This document shows, one piece after another, positions 36,615 to 47,638 of a stretch of 64,000 nt of DNA. Each line of letters starts with the position of its first letter. Position 1 is the first letter of the stretch. The notes below the pieces were generated by a model. That model did no database searches, was not told where the DNA came from, and saw nothing but the letters and a program-made list of their open reading frames with translations. Source of the stretch: Cymbomonas tetramitiformis (taxonomy: Eukaryota; Chlorophyta; Pyramimonadophyceae; Pyramimonadales; Pyramimonadaceae); contig LGRX02035124.1 in NCBI GenBank assembly GCA_001247695.2, positions 1 to 64,000 on the forward strand. Direction: 5' to 3'. Position numbers and translations under genes: made by a program.

Positions 36615-38819
36615 AAATAATTTGTTAGTGCTTTCTGTCGCAAAATCGCAATTGAAAATTTGACTTACAAAATATACAAGGCCACATCCGCGACTTTGGC
36701 ATGGATTTCCCCCTCTTTATCGAATCGTAATGAGATCTCCGGATGAGATAAGTGTTTCTTCTTCTTCTTTAATAATTTCGTCAGTGGATGACTGAAATGG
36801 CCAAAATCGACAATTTCCGATTTTAAAATCGATGTATCAAAATAAAAATGGCGAGGTTTTAAATTCCGAATTTTCATCATTTAGAATATTTTCTGCACAA
36901 TTTGCGCAATTTTTGGCTTCCGCAGGTCCCTGGAAGTGGCAGGGGTGATTGCACGGGGGAATACACTCGCTACGTCATATACTGGTAGACCAATTCATAA
37001 TTTCGATTCACAATTTCCATTTCGCCAACGTGTGTGCTTCCGTTATGCTAGTTAATTGCGTGGCAATATGAGGCATTGTACGGCGCAATTCATGTGTAAT
37101 GAACACTCTTTTATACGAGATGACAGATGCTCGGCAGATCTTCATTTTGCATCATATTTAATTTATCACGATCGCGAATGACATGCGGATCCATGTCACA
37201 TGGTAATTTAAACTTTTAATCTTTACCGCTCAGAAAAGCTACTAGCTTCAATTAATACAGCAGAGCCGCGCGATTGGGATCTCAGAAGAATCTCGAGCGT
37301 AATACCGTATTTATATATAGTAACTTTGTAAAATCTATACTAGAGTAGTTACTTTTGAGGAGACCGATCGATATATCGGGAGGGGTTTTCACATAACTCG
37401 ATATACACGTGACAAAGCCTATGTTACTTAGGGACATTTCCCACGTGTATGTATCGATATATAGAAAACCCTCCCGATAGGTCGATGCATCTTCTTAAAA
37501 AATAGTACTCCAGCACCCCACATTCATATTTCTAATAATAGCATGCCGTTGAACTAACTAAATAAGGATTCACTGTCATACTGTAATCCTGCGGTTGTTG
37601 GTACTTTTTATTTCTTTCAGTGCGATATATACCGTAGAGATTAATGATGCTGACGAGTTTATATATTGATGACTCCGAGAATAAAATAAATAGTATATGG
37701 AGACAAAACGATGTACATTACATGTACGGTAGTGCCACTCCGAAGATCCAATTTTGAATCTACAATCTAGGATGTAGGATCTAACATTACGCTCTATATC
37801 CAAGGCGTTAGCCGAGGGTGTATAACCGGTGCGAGGTAAATAACGCCAATCCAGGTTTAGATGGGCACGAGTAATCTAGAGAACACAGCCTTGTGTCCTT
37901 TTAGATTGGAGCGTAGAAAAATGTAGCAACATGATGGAATCGCATCGGCGCGATCGATTTTTACACCGACAAGGACCCTCGCACACGAATTGGCTGTTTC
38001 AGAATTTGCTTGCACGGGCTGGTTAACATTGCAAAATACCAAGTAATGACACCGCCGCATGGCCCAGCCGTTCGATCTATCGCCTCGCATGCCCGTTGTG
38101 TACGTAGGAAACGCATCTACAAGCATACGTCTTACCAGTTTGCGAAAGATCGGGGCACTTATCACTGGCTAACATGCAAAATTGGGGGGTATAAACTGCG
38201 CAACATTTGTCTGACCACGCCCAAAAATCACCATCAACCCAAGACTTACCCCCTCTGTTGAAAAGGGGATATGATTAGTGATTAAATTCCATCATTCTTC
38301 TGAGGTGACACCTCGTCCTAAGCCGTCGCAGCATGCAACCCTTCTGGGAGTGACTAATCATGGAGGGTGTCGCAATGCATTTCACATGAAGGACAGCCAA
38401 GTGCACAATTCACATTACCAAGCCTTTGCAGGGGACATACATTCGTTGTCGCAAGAGGAGATACTAACCTCCACAACTGAGAGCAGAACTCACGGGACAT
38501 CGTCAACATTCGGCGCCGTAGGAGGAGACAACTCGACAATAATTGATATATGCGAACTTGAGAAGCACTTTACACAGTTAAAAATTATTTTTTGCATTAG
38601 AGACAAAGATAGTGGGACTCATGTTGACAGCTAACCGTCCTGAAATGAGAAGTTGGATTATGCAGCTAAATGCCCTTATGGTATGGTATCGAAATTGTGT
38701 TGCTGGCCACAGCTTCAAACAACACCGAAGCACCATCTCGGTGAAGGTTACGAGTGCCAAACCAAAAGGCCTTGATGATGATGTTCAAGAACCTGGATAG
38801 TTGGTGTTACAGTCTGTGC
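36615..38819. other. A/T-rich intergenic DNA
   Basis: No gene supported. Open frames (for example 37857-38165 minus, 38278-38634 plus) are short, lack recognisable motifs and have no convincing start context. A small foldback element lies at 37343-37510. The last few hundred bases before 38820 are probably the 3' flank of the DUF3611 gene. Confidence 0.4.
37343..37510. mobile_element. 168-bp foldback MITE
   Basis: Imperfect terminal inverted repeats of about 60 bp: GAGTAGTTACTTTTGAGGAG, then ATCGGGAGGGGTTTTC and CGATATACACGTG on the left, and their complement (GAAAACCCTCCCGAT, GTGTATGTATCGATATA) on the right. No coding capacity. Confidence 0.65.
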
Positions 38820-40569
38820 TTAAGTCTCACTTGGCTGCTGCACCACTTTACCTTCCGCTTGCTGTCCATTTGAGCTAACAGTGCGCAGCAACCAGAGTGA
38901 GCAAGCTAAGGCAAAGAAGTGCGCAAGGAGAGTGTTTGCAGAGGCCTGCGCTTGACACACCCACAAACGAACTTTGCCTTAGCTTGACGGTCAGTATATT
39001 CTATGAGTTTCCTCTCTGGAGTTGCTACACACTCTAAAGTCATCCTATTGGTCGGAGCACGACCTTTCGGAGTCGGAGTGGGACGATGCATGCCGAGAAG
39101 TTTGTTGCCTTGCTTTAACTCAGCTACGCAACTTATCACCCTTGGAACGCTGCTTCTCTTGCCTTCCCACAACAGAAATGAAAACTACGGTTGCTATATC
39201 ACTTGAGACACCACTTGAGACGAGAAGTTGAACGGAGAGGGAAAACCGGAACAAGTGGCGCAACCATACTGAGGTCAAGAAAGCATGAAATCTAAGAGCC
39301 GTGAAGAAACTGTCAAAAGGCCCCAAGAGCAAAAAGATGACAGGGCAAACCTGAACCACAAAAATATCGAGCGCCATTACTGGGCTGGAGTTGCTGGCGA
39401 CTGTGTAAGGATTTTGGGCAGCGAACGAAAGGGACTTCGCGAACAGCAGCCCGCAGGAAGCTTGGAGCCCGAGCATAGTGGACGTCAGCCCAGTCATATT
39501 TATTTGTATGCCAGTAGTTAAAGAGCGCACCACCTACAAAACCAGAGAGATTCCGGAGTTAAGTTTTGGTTCTAAGGCTTCAGCTCACAGGCCGCGAAGA
39601 CCGTCCAAGAAACCATTTTCCTGAGGAATAACGTTGCCAAGAGGAACCAACGACTTGCAGCACAACAGCCCGTTTAACATCTGTTCAACACGAGTTCAAT
39701 CTACCTTCCAGTTTTTGTTATGAAGGAGTACCACAGCCGTGCCCTACGAGTACCACAGCCGTGCCCTCCCAGCTAAACGAGTTCTCCTACCACGAGACAG
39801 CCTGTGATGTTGTCCGAAAGTTGAAGGCGCAGGTTGTAGGGTTTCGTTGAAGACCCTTTGAACGAGGAGAACCCCATACTGACCTGAGCGCGCGAAGGCG
39901 CATTTTGAGGCTCTTGAACGCTTTTTTCCAGTTTCCTCCCGATACGGCCATAGCCGAGGGTCCAGAATGTGCTAATCAAACTAAAGATTACCCCAAACAG
40001 CGTGAAGTAAAGGCCGATTTCGGCGTTGATCTGCGAGGGAAACACCACAAGTGCGTCATTGTTTTTGGAACACAAAATTTTCATCGAACACAAGAGAATA
40101 TCTCCGACACTTGTGACTTTCAAGGAGCGCATCTCGATCTTCTGATAAGAACAGGACAAACCTTCGTTGCAGAGCGATACAAGATGGTAAATACAACGAT
40201 GCCTGCGGAAACTAGTGATAAAGCAAGCTGGGCCCAGAAACTGACGAAACCGAGCCTTTTGAATCCAAGCGCTGCTTTTTGAACTCGCCGCGACGCCTTT
40301 TCAATTGAGTCATCGTTGATTTCCGACATCATCATGGTGGTTTTGTCAGGAGTCGAATGGGAACGCTTCGTTGGTTGTAAAAAAATAGGCTCTATTTTTT
40401 TTCTCACGACACTCCGCACTTGCATTTGGAGTGCTCGTGTATGAAACCTTTTTCCGAAAGGGCGCGGTGTCATGCTGTGAAGCGTGTGTTTTCTCTTTGG
40501 AACATCGGACCGAGCAAGCCCTAGAACCTGTCTCTGAGCAGGGACCGCCGTAGAATATGCAGTGGCCAT
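38820..40569 (-). CDS. DUF3611 family membrane protein, probably plastid-targeted (4 exons)
   Basis: Spliced gene. Exons on the minus strand: 40569-40162, 40030-39884, 39533-39351 and 38945-38820, giving 287 residues. Each intron has GT...AG ends (AAG|GTTTGT, CAG|GTCAGT, CAG|GTTTGC; acceptors CTCGCAG, TTTGTAG, AGCGCAG) and all junctions are phase 0. The N-terminal 75 residues are basic and Ser/Thr/Arg-rich, like a transit peptide. The family core then follows: GFKRLGFVSFWAQLALSLVS (membrane span 1), GLYFTLFGVIFSLISTFWTLGYGRIGRKL (span 2), SRAQ joined to VVRSLTTGIQIN, MLGLQASCGLLFAKSL (span 3), DIFVVQ joined to ASANTLLAHF, and SLWLLR near the end. DUF3611 proteins occur in cyanobacteria and plastid-bearing eukaryotes; molecular function is unknown to me. 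Single-nucleotide-exact joins restoring a family pattern make the model strong. Confidence 0.88.
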
Positions 40570-41412
40570 TTTGTTACAACTACAAAAACGTGAATAAACG
40601 TGTTATCAGTAGCCTAATTCGTTACTATGGCAAAAAATAAGTGTCGAGATACCTCAAGACTCTCCTTCGGCTTGAGCAGAGGACGAGGAAACAGATTCGG
40701 ATAAACAGTTTTGTCTTAGATGATTTGTCGATTTCTATCACAAAATACAGCTCAATCGTGTCACAGTAGAGCTCTACATTACGATTGACATACCCGATTA
40801 TACATTATTAGCGATAGGTGTCACGAGCGGAGGACCAAGGGGCATAGTCGATACAGTACCTAGGTACTGTACAGTAGTGTTTATGTTTATATTCTATGCC
40901 CCTTGCGGAGGACACGGACAGCACAGGACGACAGCGATATCGAGTCATCGACAGGACACGATCATGATCATTCATCATCGTACGTGTAAGGCACGATGAC
41001 GATCGAGAGAACGCAGCGGCAGACCTTTGTAGAGCCCTACTGTAAGACGACGCGACGCGACGCGACGCAACCCACTCGACTGTGACGGTGGGCACATCTG
41101 TGATGACATGACAGTTGATCAGTAGGAATGCACATTCCTAGAGATGCACCGTTAAAGTTCCAGTCGAAAGTTTATTCGTTGCTGATAATGTTAGGTCGCA
41201 ATTCGAACAGAGCTGCTTCCCCAAGTCAGTGACAACTTCTGCCCTTTTCGTTATAAAGACTGTTCAATGATATCTTGAAGAATAATATTTGGAATTTTTT
41301 CTAGAGATACGAGTGTTTTGAATTTCTCGACAGTAATAAAGGTAGAACAAAGACCTCCTGGCGACTGCGACATACGTTTGAAACTCATAGATTCGTGTAA
41401 AGTCCTGTTCCA
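40570..41412. promoter_or_regulatory. Shared upstream region of two divergent host genes
   Basis: 843 bases separate the starts of the DUF3611 gene (minus) and the Borealin-like gene (plus), so promoters of both should lie here. No clear TATA box. The segment includes a foldback at 40837-40904 and a short ACGCG array at about 41046-41069. Confidence 0.45.
40837..40904. repeat. 68-bp foldback with nested 16-bp palindrome
   Basis: Ends AAGGGGCATAG and its exact complement CTATGCCCCTT. Inside it is CAGTACCTAGGTACTG, a perfect palindrome. It could be a tiny MITE or a protein-binding site in the shared promoter. Confidence 0.6.
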
Positions 41413-42725
41413 ATGGGTAAGAGAAATCCTCTGGGAGCAATATCACAGAATATGACGGAAAAAGGCGCTGCGAAACCTTCCGTCAACGTCGAAGCTCTCG
41501 TGGAAGAGCTCGAGCTCGAGGGTGAGCCAAAGATATTGTTGTTTCGCTCGCTCGCTTTCGCCCCTCCATCTTCTGAGTGCTCATCTCGATTTTTTTGTTA
41601 TCCAGTGGAAGCAAGATGCGCATCACTTATGGCATCAGCTAAGGACAAGGTGGAAGCTTTGCGGAATGAGTTTCAGGTTCAACTGATGAAACTTCCAAAA
41701 AAGGTAGTTGTCCTTTGAGTATCCCTGTGGCTTGCTGAAGGGAAGCTGGACTGAATTATGGTGTGAAGCTTTGGTAAGAAAATACTTTTAGGATGGTGCA
41801 CCCGCAATAAAGCATCTGGCTGCATATATTCCAGGTGCGAGAACTACCAATGAAAGATTTCCGGCTCGACTTTTCTGGGGACATAAAGGCTGTTCTGTTG
41901 GAGGACATCAATAGCCGACTTGCTAGCGACTTGCCCATAGACTCTGCAGCTTCGGTGCCTGCAACGGGGCGGAAGACGAGGGGAGGGGGAGCTGCAACGG
42001 CAACTACGCTTGATACTGATGTTAAGACTACACGGAAGAGAGGACGTGCAGGTAAATTTCGTGTTGCAAGCTTTGTTTCCACGCCGAGTTCTGATTTTGG
42101 TTCGAGTTTTGGTTCTTATCGCTAACATCGCAGCGATATGTGCCACTTTGCGTCTTGGTAATCTTTCCCATTGCGTCACTACCGCAGGTGGCGCTGAGGT
42201 CATGGAGGCCCCGCCACCGAGAACAACGCGTCGGAACAAGCCGGCCACTGATGTGAAGAGTACGCCACTGCCAGCAGCTCGGAGCACAGCCGCGAACAGC
42301 GCTCCCCAAGCTACTCCGATGACAACCCACAAGCTCGTCCCATTCACGCCTGCGCCACACGCATACCACCTTGTCTCGACGCCAGCAGTGACCTGCGCAC
42401 GAATTCCTCGAGCCGGAGAAACCTTTTACTCGCAAAATGGTATGCGTTTACGCACCGTTCGATCCTCCTGTTATCTTCCATCCATGAATAACATCGGATG
42501 TCGGTTATGCTTTGGACTTGTTGGTGAAACCTCGTTGTCGCGGAGTGGAATTTTGTTTTTTATCTATAGGTTCAGCAGAGTTTGCGAGGTATTTTGTGTG
42601 GAATTGGTGCGCGGCATACAAGTGCTGCTATTGACGGTTGGTGACGCTGACTTTCTTATGTTCCAGGGTCGCCGCTTGGGGTATGTGCCGCTGAGGAGAC
42701 CGATGATATTCCTAGTGCAGCTTGA
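41413..42725 (+). CDS. Borealin-like chromosomal passenger complex subunit (5 exons)
   Basis: Spliced gene. Exons: 41413-41521, 41606-41703, 41835-42051, 42188-42439 and 42667-42725, giving 244 residues. Introns of 84-227 bases have GT...AG ends (G|GTGAGC, AAG|GTAGTT, G|GTAAAT, G|GTATGC). The joined N-terminal part, VEALVEELELE to VEARCASLMASAKDKVEALRNEF then QLMKLPKK to VRELPMKDF, matches the Nbl1/Borealin N-terminal helix: a coiled coil ending in LPxxxRxMxxxDF. This helix binds INCENP and Survivin. The middle is basic and Thr/Pro-rich. The C-terminus, RIPRAGETFYSQNG joined to SPLGV, matches the conserved GE-xxxS-xNGSPL signature of Borealin C-termini. The complex acts at centromeres in mitosis. 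The protein is short compared with animal Borealins but typical of protist and plant forms. Two independent signatures appear only after splicing, so the call is firm. Confidence 0.85.
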
Positions 42726-44062
42726 GGTTGATAGATTTTAGCTGGCATCGGGAGCTTCAAGTGCCCACTGGTTGGGTTATCCTTGAAATACATATTGGTT
42801 CTATCTCACAGTGTATCACACAGGCAGCCGGGCTATCATCGATCATCATTCTTTTATTGCAAGTCCTCAGTCAGGAGCCTATGCAAGGTCCATCAGGCCT
42901 AGTCACTTGACATAAAAGCTATGCATACCTTGTGCGAGTAGTTTTAGGGGTACTTTTATGAGAGGTCAGAGAACTTTGGTGAACCTCGCAGAACAGTAAC
43001 ATTACGAGCGAGGAGGTATTGACAGAATTGATAAAAGTACCATCACCGACTCAAGAAGTAATATTTCTTATAGTCCTTCAAAAACAGTACTTCTGTCTTC
43101 ATTGCATGTTGGATCGAATGTTAAAATCAATACTATGCCGGTATATGCCACGCATAAAATATACCTCTCAAGCCACGGTATGCTGCGGTATAGAGAGCAT
43201 CGAAGCTAATTGTTGACCGGTTACAACTTAAGATTAAGCTGCAGCCCCTTATAGCTTGGTAGCAGTTTCCATATTTTGTGTAACTGAGTTTTCATAGTAA
43301 TAAGAGTTGCCTTCCGGGGTTGTTACTTGGGTGTTTAAATCTGAATTCTTATATCAGGTCTCAGCTTTCCCCTATAGTGGAGCCGTTATATTCAATATTG
43401 TAGGACCGGCAGTGTCAGCATTCATTCCATCTAGTTCAAAGACTTATGGTTGCATGTGACTGGGGGTGTCCTGTTAGCAAGTTCTCAGTAACTGTGCCAG
43501 GAGGCACGACGTACCTGCTGAGACACCCAGGATAGGGGGGTCTGATTTTGATGAGAATAAGAGTAGCGAAATATTAGGGAAATTAGTGAGTGGATGTGAC
43601 ATTGCCTGAGCGAACAGTTGGGGAAAATAATCTGTGAGCTCAGAGGAGAGAATAGAGAGAGGCAACTGAGTTGGCCTCTCAGACTTGGACAGCAAATGAA
43701 ATAACATTTATATTGTCTGGGTTTTTGTGAATAAGAACATACAGCAGTATATAAAAGATCCGATAATATGGGATATACTGCTTGCACTGTAGTTAGATAA
43801 ATAGCACTGAAAGTACCCCCTGGGACAATTTGATATCTTAGGCGTGTGAGCGTCTTTTTAGCTCGCTCTAGCTCGCGCATGTACGGACCTGTGGATAACA
43901 GTTTTCAAGCTTCGTTGACACTTCGGATATGTTTAACATGGGAGTTTTGGTGATATTTACTGCTTTTACGGGTTAGCGTCCTCGGACGGGACCGTGTTTG
44001 GCTGCGCATGCACACGTTTTTGGCCTATTTTATGCTCGCTCGCGCTCGCTATTCTGATATTT
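42726..44062. other. Intergenic DNA between Borealin-like gene and a retroelement
   Basis: Includes the 3' flank of the Borealin-like gene. Open frames here (for example 43485-43880 minus) are not supported by motifs. CTCGCTCTAGCTCGCGC-type short repeats occur at about 43863 and 44034. Nothing else seen. Confidence 0.4.
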
Positions 44063-44067
44063 GGACG

Positions 44068-44321
44068 TACCGGAATATCCAAGTACACTAGATATCAGAA
44101 AGTCCCGTACTCGTGTGGATAAACTGTGTAAGATAAATAAACCCTAAGCTAGATATACCCGGAACGGTCTCGGACGGTCTCGGAGTCTAGCCTACCTGTG
44201 ACACAGCGTGTGTCACAGTACGAACCTACAGATCAGTCAGCAGTCCAGTGTTGGTCCTAGGGATCTGTCATAGGGGCCTGACCGGGACTCCCAGTCAGGG
44301 CTGCCTATACAGATTTCAGCA
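44068..44321 (-). repeat. 254-bp LTR (3' copy of the gag-only element)
   Basis: Identical to 47380-47633. It includes an inner GTGACACAGCGTGTGTCAC palindrome and GGTCTCGGACGGTCTCGGA. Confidence 0.92.
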
Positions 44322-44653
44322 CACCACCCCAGCACTGTGGGTGGTGACTGGCTAGGAGAGTCAGAAAATGTAAGGCTGTTAAGTGTTAGGGCAGGAGCCA
44401 GGGTGACAAGGCCTAACTGCTAATCTAACTGTGCAATTCTGATACACAAATTAGAACCCTCTAGCTAGCACAAGAGCAGAAACTCACAGGCAATTAAGGT
44501 CCTGCTAAACTACTGAAAGGCTCTGTGCCAGCAAGTCAAATTGAAGATTTCAAAGGTGTCAAAGCAAAACCATAAACCAGATTGAAGAAGTCTTTGAAGT
44601 CACAGGAGTTCTGCACACCACCATGTCGGTGTGCCTCCAGAGTGAGCAAGAAG

Positions 44654-46981
44654 TCAATCGACAGTGTCAAAGTAGTCAGCGGTGGCCTCACGGAAGTCCA
44701 TCCCATAATAGGAGGTAAAGAAACCAGCACCGTAGTAGTGCTCCGCATCAAGAGGACCGCTCTCATGTAAGGCCATGCCGTAGTAGAATGCCATGTCAAA
44801 GCCCAAGTCCGCTTGAGCCAAATCCTGAAATGCTAGCAAGCTCAAAGTGTCAGGAGGCTCGGGCGGCTGAAGCTGTGGCACATCGTCAAGCAACAGGAGA
44901 CCCTGAGCCGCCATCACCGGATCAAGAAAATCATCCGTAGAGAAAAATGACGGAGCCTCCCAATCGAGATCACCACCAGGCGAAGGCATCTCCGTAGCCG
45001 GTACACATGCCGACACAGCAGAAGCTGTGGACGCCGAAGCAGATACACCTGCAAAAGAAATGCACAACAGAGAGAGCACCGCGAGAGCGCCGATCGCCGG
45101 AGTGCCAAAGCCGAAAGGCGGCACACCGCATCCGACAGCACCGGACGGAGCCCGCGGCTTCACCGCGAAAGTACCGTCGGCATAATCCTCGTAGTCGTCG
45201 GTGTCGTAGCCCGTCAGGTCAGAGGGGTGGACGGCGGCGTGATTCACCGTCTGCACGAAGCCTCCGAACTCACCGCATGTCGCGTCTGTGGTGGTCACCC
45301 GCGCCGATTGAACTGGCGCGGGCTGTACATCCTTCGCCTGCGAAACAGGCATAGCAGGGGCCGGCACGGCGGACGCCGATGCCGCCGCACCACCTGCCGG
45401 AACCTGCCCCTTCGGTGTGATCCCCGCCGCAGCGGCAGGGCCACACACCAAAGCCGATGCATGCCCCTCAACCGCACTCCCAGGAACAAAGGATGCGTGA
45501 GTGTAATGTACCTTCTCTTGGGCGGCCTGAACCTCAGAGGTGAGGGCATCAAGCCGCCGCAAGATGTCCTCGTCGTCGGTCCCGCCAGAAGGCGGAGGCG
45601 GCACGCTGAACCCGTAGGCCGCCACGTCGATCCCACCGACGCCGTCCGCGGAGAGCACCGCGGGCGGACCATACGCCAATGCCGCATGCGAGAAGGCCTC
45701 CGGCCCACTGTCCGCCGCGTCCTGGAAGACCTGCACGAGCGCCAATGCGTGCAGGCCCTCCGCGTCCTCCTGCTCAATGGGAATGCAGAAAGCCGCGGCC
45801 GTGGCTGGTGAGTGTTGGCGACCGCCAAGCGGGCAGTCGCGATACGGGTGATATACTTCACCTTTACCGGCCTTGCGGCAGCGGTGGCACAGCGGCTTCG
45901 CTCTCATGCTGTCGCGGTCAAAACCGACCGCGGGGGGGTTGCCTGCACCCACGCGAAACCCCCTCGGATGCTGCTTCCCCCGATGCCGCGGCTGCGGCTG
46001 CTGTCCCCCGCCCGCACGGCCACCTCGCACCAAGGCCTTTAAGGCCGCGATCTCCTCGAGGAGCACCGCGTACTCCGACGACGTGACGAGAGCGGAGGGC
46101 TTACCGTCCATCCCCAGCACCTGCTTCTCACGTGCCGACGCCCCCTCGTCCGACTGTGCCCATGCCTGGAAGATGGCCACGACGAGAGCCTGTAGCGAGC
46201 GGAGAGTAACTCCGCCGAGGTCACCCGCAAGCGGATAACGCACCTTCACCGCCGCGTAGAAGACCGGGTCGAGGCGGTTGTACAATGAGAGCTTGCGGGT
46301 CTCGTCGGTGGGCCGCCAGTCAGGAGCGCGGTTATCCCGCACCAGACGTTGCTCACGAGCCAAGATCGGCTGCGGGTCAACGCCCGCGGGATAACGAAGC
46401 GCTGCGTGCTCCTGCTGGTGGCTCTCGCGTAAGAACGCCGGCACGCTCCCCTTGATGATGTCGATGAGAGCCCGACGTCCATCTCGGTCAGCTGAAGAGT
46501 CCGTACCCCGAAGCCAGGTGTCGGCCACAGAGTTCCGCTCCACGACGAGGGCCAAGACGTCATAGAGAAGCCCATTCACCTTCTCGATAACCAGAGAGGT
46601 GGGGTCGTCGAGGTCAAAGGGGGTCAAGTCCAGCCCAGCGGACTCAAACTCGGTCCGAAGCTGCACCACCAACTCGGAGAGACGGTCGGTGTCGTCAGTG
46701 CCACGATAATGATGTTTCTTGGAACCAAGGATATCCTCGCGGATACCCTTGGCCCAAGCCCGATGCAACCTCCCCTTGTAGACCACGTCAACAGCGGCGT
46801 GTTGGTCAACAAGATGTTTCCGCAACGCGACAGCGGTGTCGGAGTTGCTGGAAACAGCAGGGGGCACCACAGGTGGAGTGCTAGCGGTCGGAGTGTCCCG
46901 AACCGCATCCAAAAGCCGTATAGAGGCGTCCAAGTCGGAGTCCTTCAATAGGCGTTTGCGAGCTCGTGTAGATGTAGCCAT
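44654..46981 (-). CDS. Gag protein of the gag-only LTR element
   Basis: The likely start is the Met at 46981 (MATSTRARKRLL); the frame stays open to 47242 in the leader. 775 residues from that start. An all-helical capsid-like region occupies about residues 20-270, with DGRRALIDIIKG and ALVVERNSVAD blocks paralleling the gag of the copia element. It is followed by a basic linker and a zinc-knuckle-like CHRCRKAGKGEVYHPYRDC. The second half is acidic, Ala/Pro-rich and contains one hydrophobic span (AIGALAVLSLLCISFAGVSAS). It packages RNA in virus-like particles by family analogy. No enzymatic domain follows. The frame is intact, in keeping with identical LTRs. Confidence 0.8.
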   Translation of the reverse strand: MATSTRARKRLLKDSDLDASIRLLDAVRDTPTASTPPVVPPAVSSNSDTAVALRKHLVDQHAAVDVVYKGRLHRAWAKGIREDILGSKKHHYRGTDDTDRLSELVVQLRTEFESAGLDLTPFDLDDPTSLVIEKVNGLLYDVLALVVERNSVADTWLRGTDSSADRDGRRALIDIIKGSVPAFLRESHQQEHAALRYPAGVDPQPILAREQRLVRDNRAPDWRPTDETRKLSLYNRLDPVFYAAVKVRYPLAGDLGGVTLRSLQALVVAIFQAWAQSDEGASAREKQVLGMDGKPSALVTSSEYAVLLEEIAALKALVRGGRAGGGQQPQPRHRGKQHPRGFRVGAGNPPAVGFDRDSMRAKPLCHRCRKAGKGEVYHPYRDCPLGGRQHSPATAAAFCIPIEQEDAEGLHALALVQVFQDAADSGPEAFSHAALAYGPPAVLSADGVGGIDVAAYGFSVPPPPSGGTDDEDILRRLDALTSEVQAAQEKVHYTHASFVPGSAVEGHASALVCGPAAAAGITPKGQVPAGGAAASASAVPAPAMPVSQAKDVQPAPVQSARVTTTDATCGEFGGFVQTVNHAAVHPSDLTGYDTDDYEDYADGTFAVKPRAPSGAVGCGVPPFGFGTPAIGALAVLSLLCISFAGVSASASTASAVSACVPATEMPSPGGDLDWEAPSFFSTDDFLDPVMAAQGLLLLDDVPQLQPPEPPDTLSLLAFQDLAQADLGFDMAFYYGMALHESGPLDAEHYYGAGFFTSYYGMDFREATADYFDTVD

Positions 46982-47379
46982 ACTTCTGAAAGCCAGAGAA
47001 AAGATGATGCGCGGTAGCACGTTTGGGTGTTGTGGCGGAAATGGAGAGATGACGTAACGGCAGAACGCGCGGAGCGGCGAAAAGAGCGTGGGGCACTTGC
47101 AAAAGTCGGAGTGGTCGAAGGTGTCCGGATCACCAGCCCAAAATACGTAAACCAGCGGGATCAGTGCAGGCAGAACAACGCAAATGAACATTGCCACAAC
47201 CGAGCAATAGCAACGCGCGGTGCCCATGACTCGCAGCCGCAAAAGACGTCTACCGTAAAATCATGTCCAAATCCTAGTCGCACCCAAACGCGCAAGTGCG
47301 CACCACCTCTTCAAGCGGCTGCTTAGCCAATCATGGCCAAGATAGCAAGTGGAATGAAAACGTGGATGGGGCCACGACC

Positions 47380-47633
47380 TACCGGAATATCCAAGTACAC
47401 TAGATATCAGAAAGTCCCGTACTCGTGTGGATAAACTGTGTAAGATAAATAAACCCTAAGCTAGATATACCCGGAACGGTCTCGGACGGTCTCGGAGTCT
47501 AGCCTACCTGTGACACAGCGTGTGTCACAGTACGAACCTACAGATCAGTCAGCAGTCCAGTGTTGGTCCTAGGGATCTGTCATAGGGGCCTGACCGGGAC
47601 TCCCAGTCAGGGCTGCCTATACAGATTTCAGCA
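47380..47633 (-). repeat. 254-bp LTR (5' copy of the gag-only element)
   Basis: Identical to 44068-44321. The element leader starts at 47379 on the minus strand with GGTCGTGGCCCCA, the expected primer-binding position; I cannot name the tRNA. Confidence 0.92.
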
Positions 47634-47638
47634 GGACG

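Larger units (their letters stand above)
44063..47638 (-). mobile_element. Complete gag-only LTR retrotransposon with 5-bp target duplication
   Basis: Target duplication GGACG at 44063-44067 and 47634-47638. LTRs of 254 bp at 44068-44321 and 47380-47633 are identical by eye. On the minus strand LTRs run TG...TA. A GGGGTGGTG polypurine-like run precedes the 3' LTR. It encodes only a gag-like protein with no protease, integrase or RT. LTR termini, LTR length and the polypurine run match the copia element at 49.2-58.1 kb, which may supply enzymes in trans. Identical LTRs mean recent insertion. Confidence 0.9.

Noticed and set aside
38278..38634. 118-codon plus-strand frame downstream of the DUF3611 gene
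   Set aside because: No motif, no coding context, antisense to the 3' flank of a better-supported gene.
42010..42741. 243-codon frame as a single-exon gene
   Set aside because: Only its middle (42188-42439) is exon of the Borealin-like gene; the rest is intron sequence.
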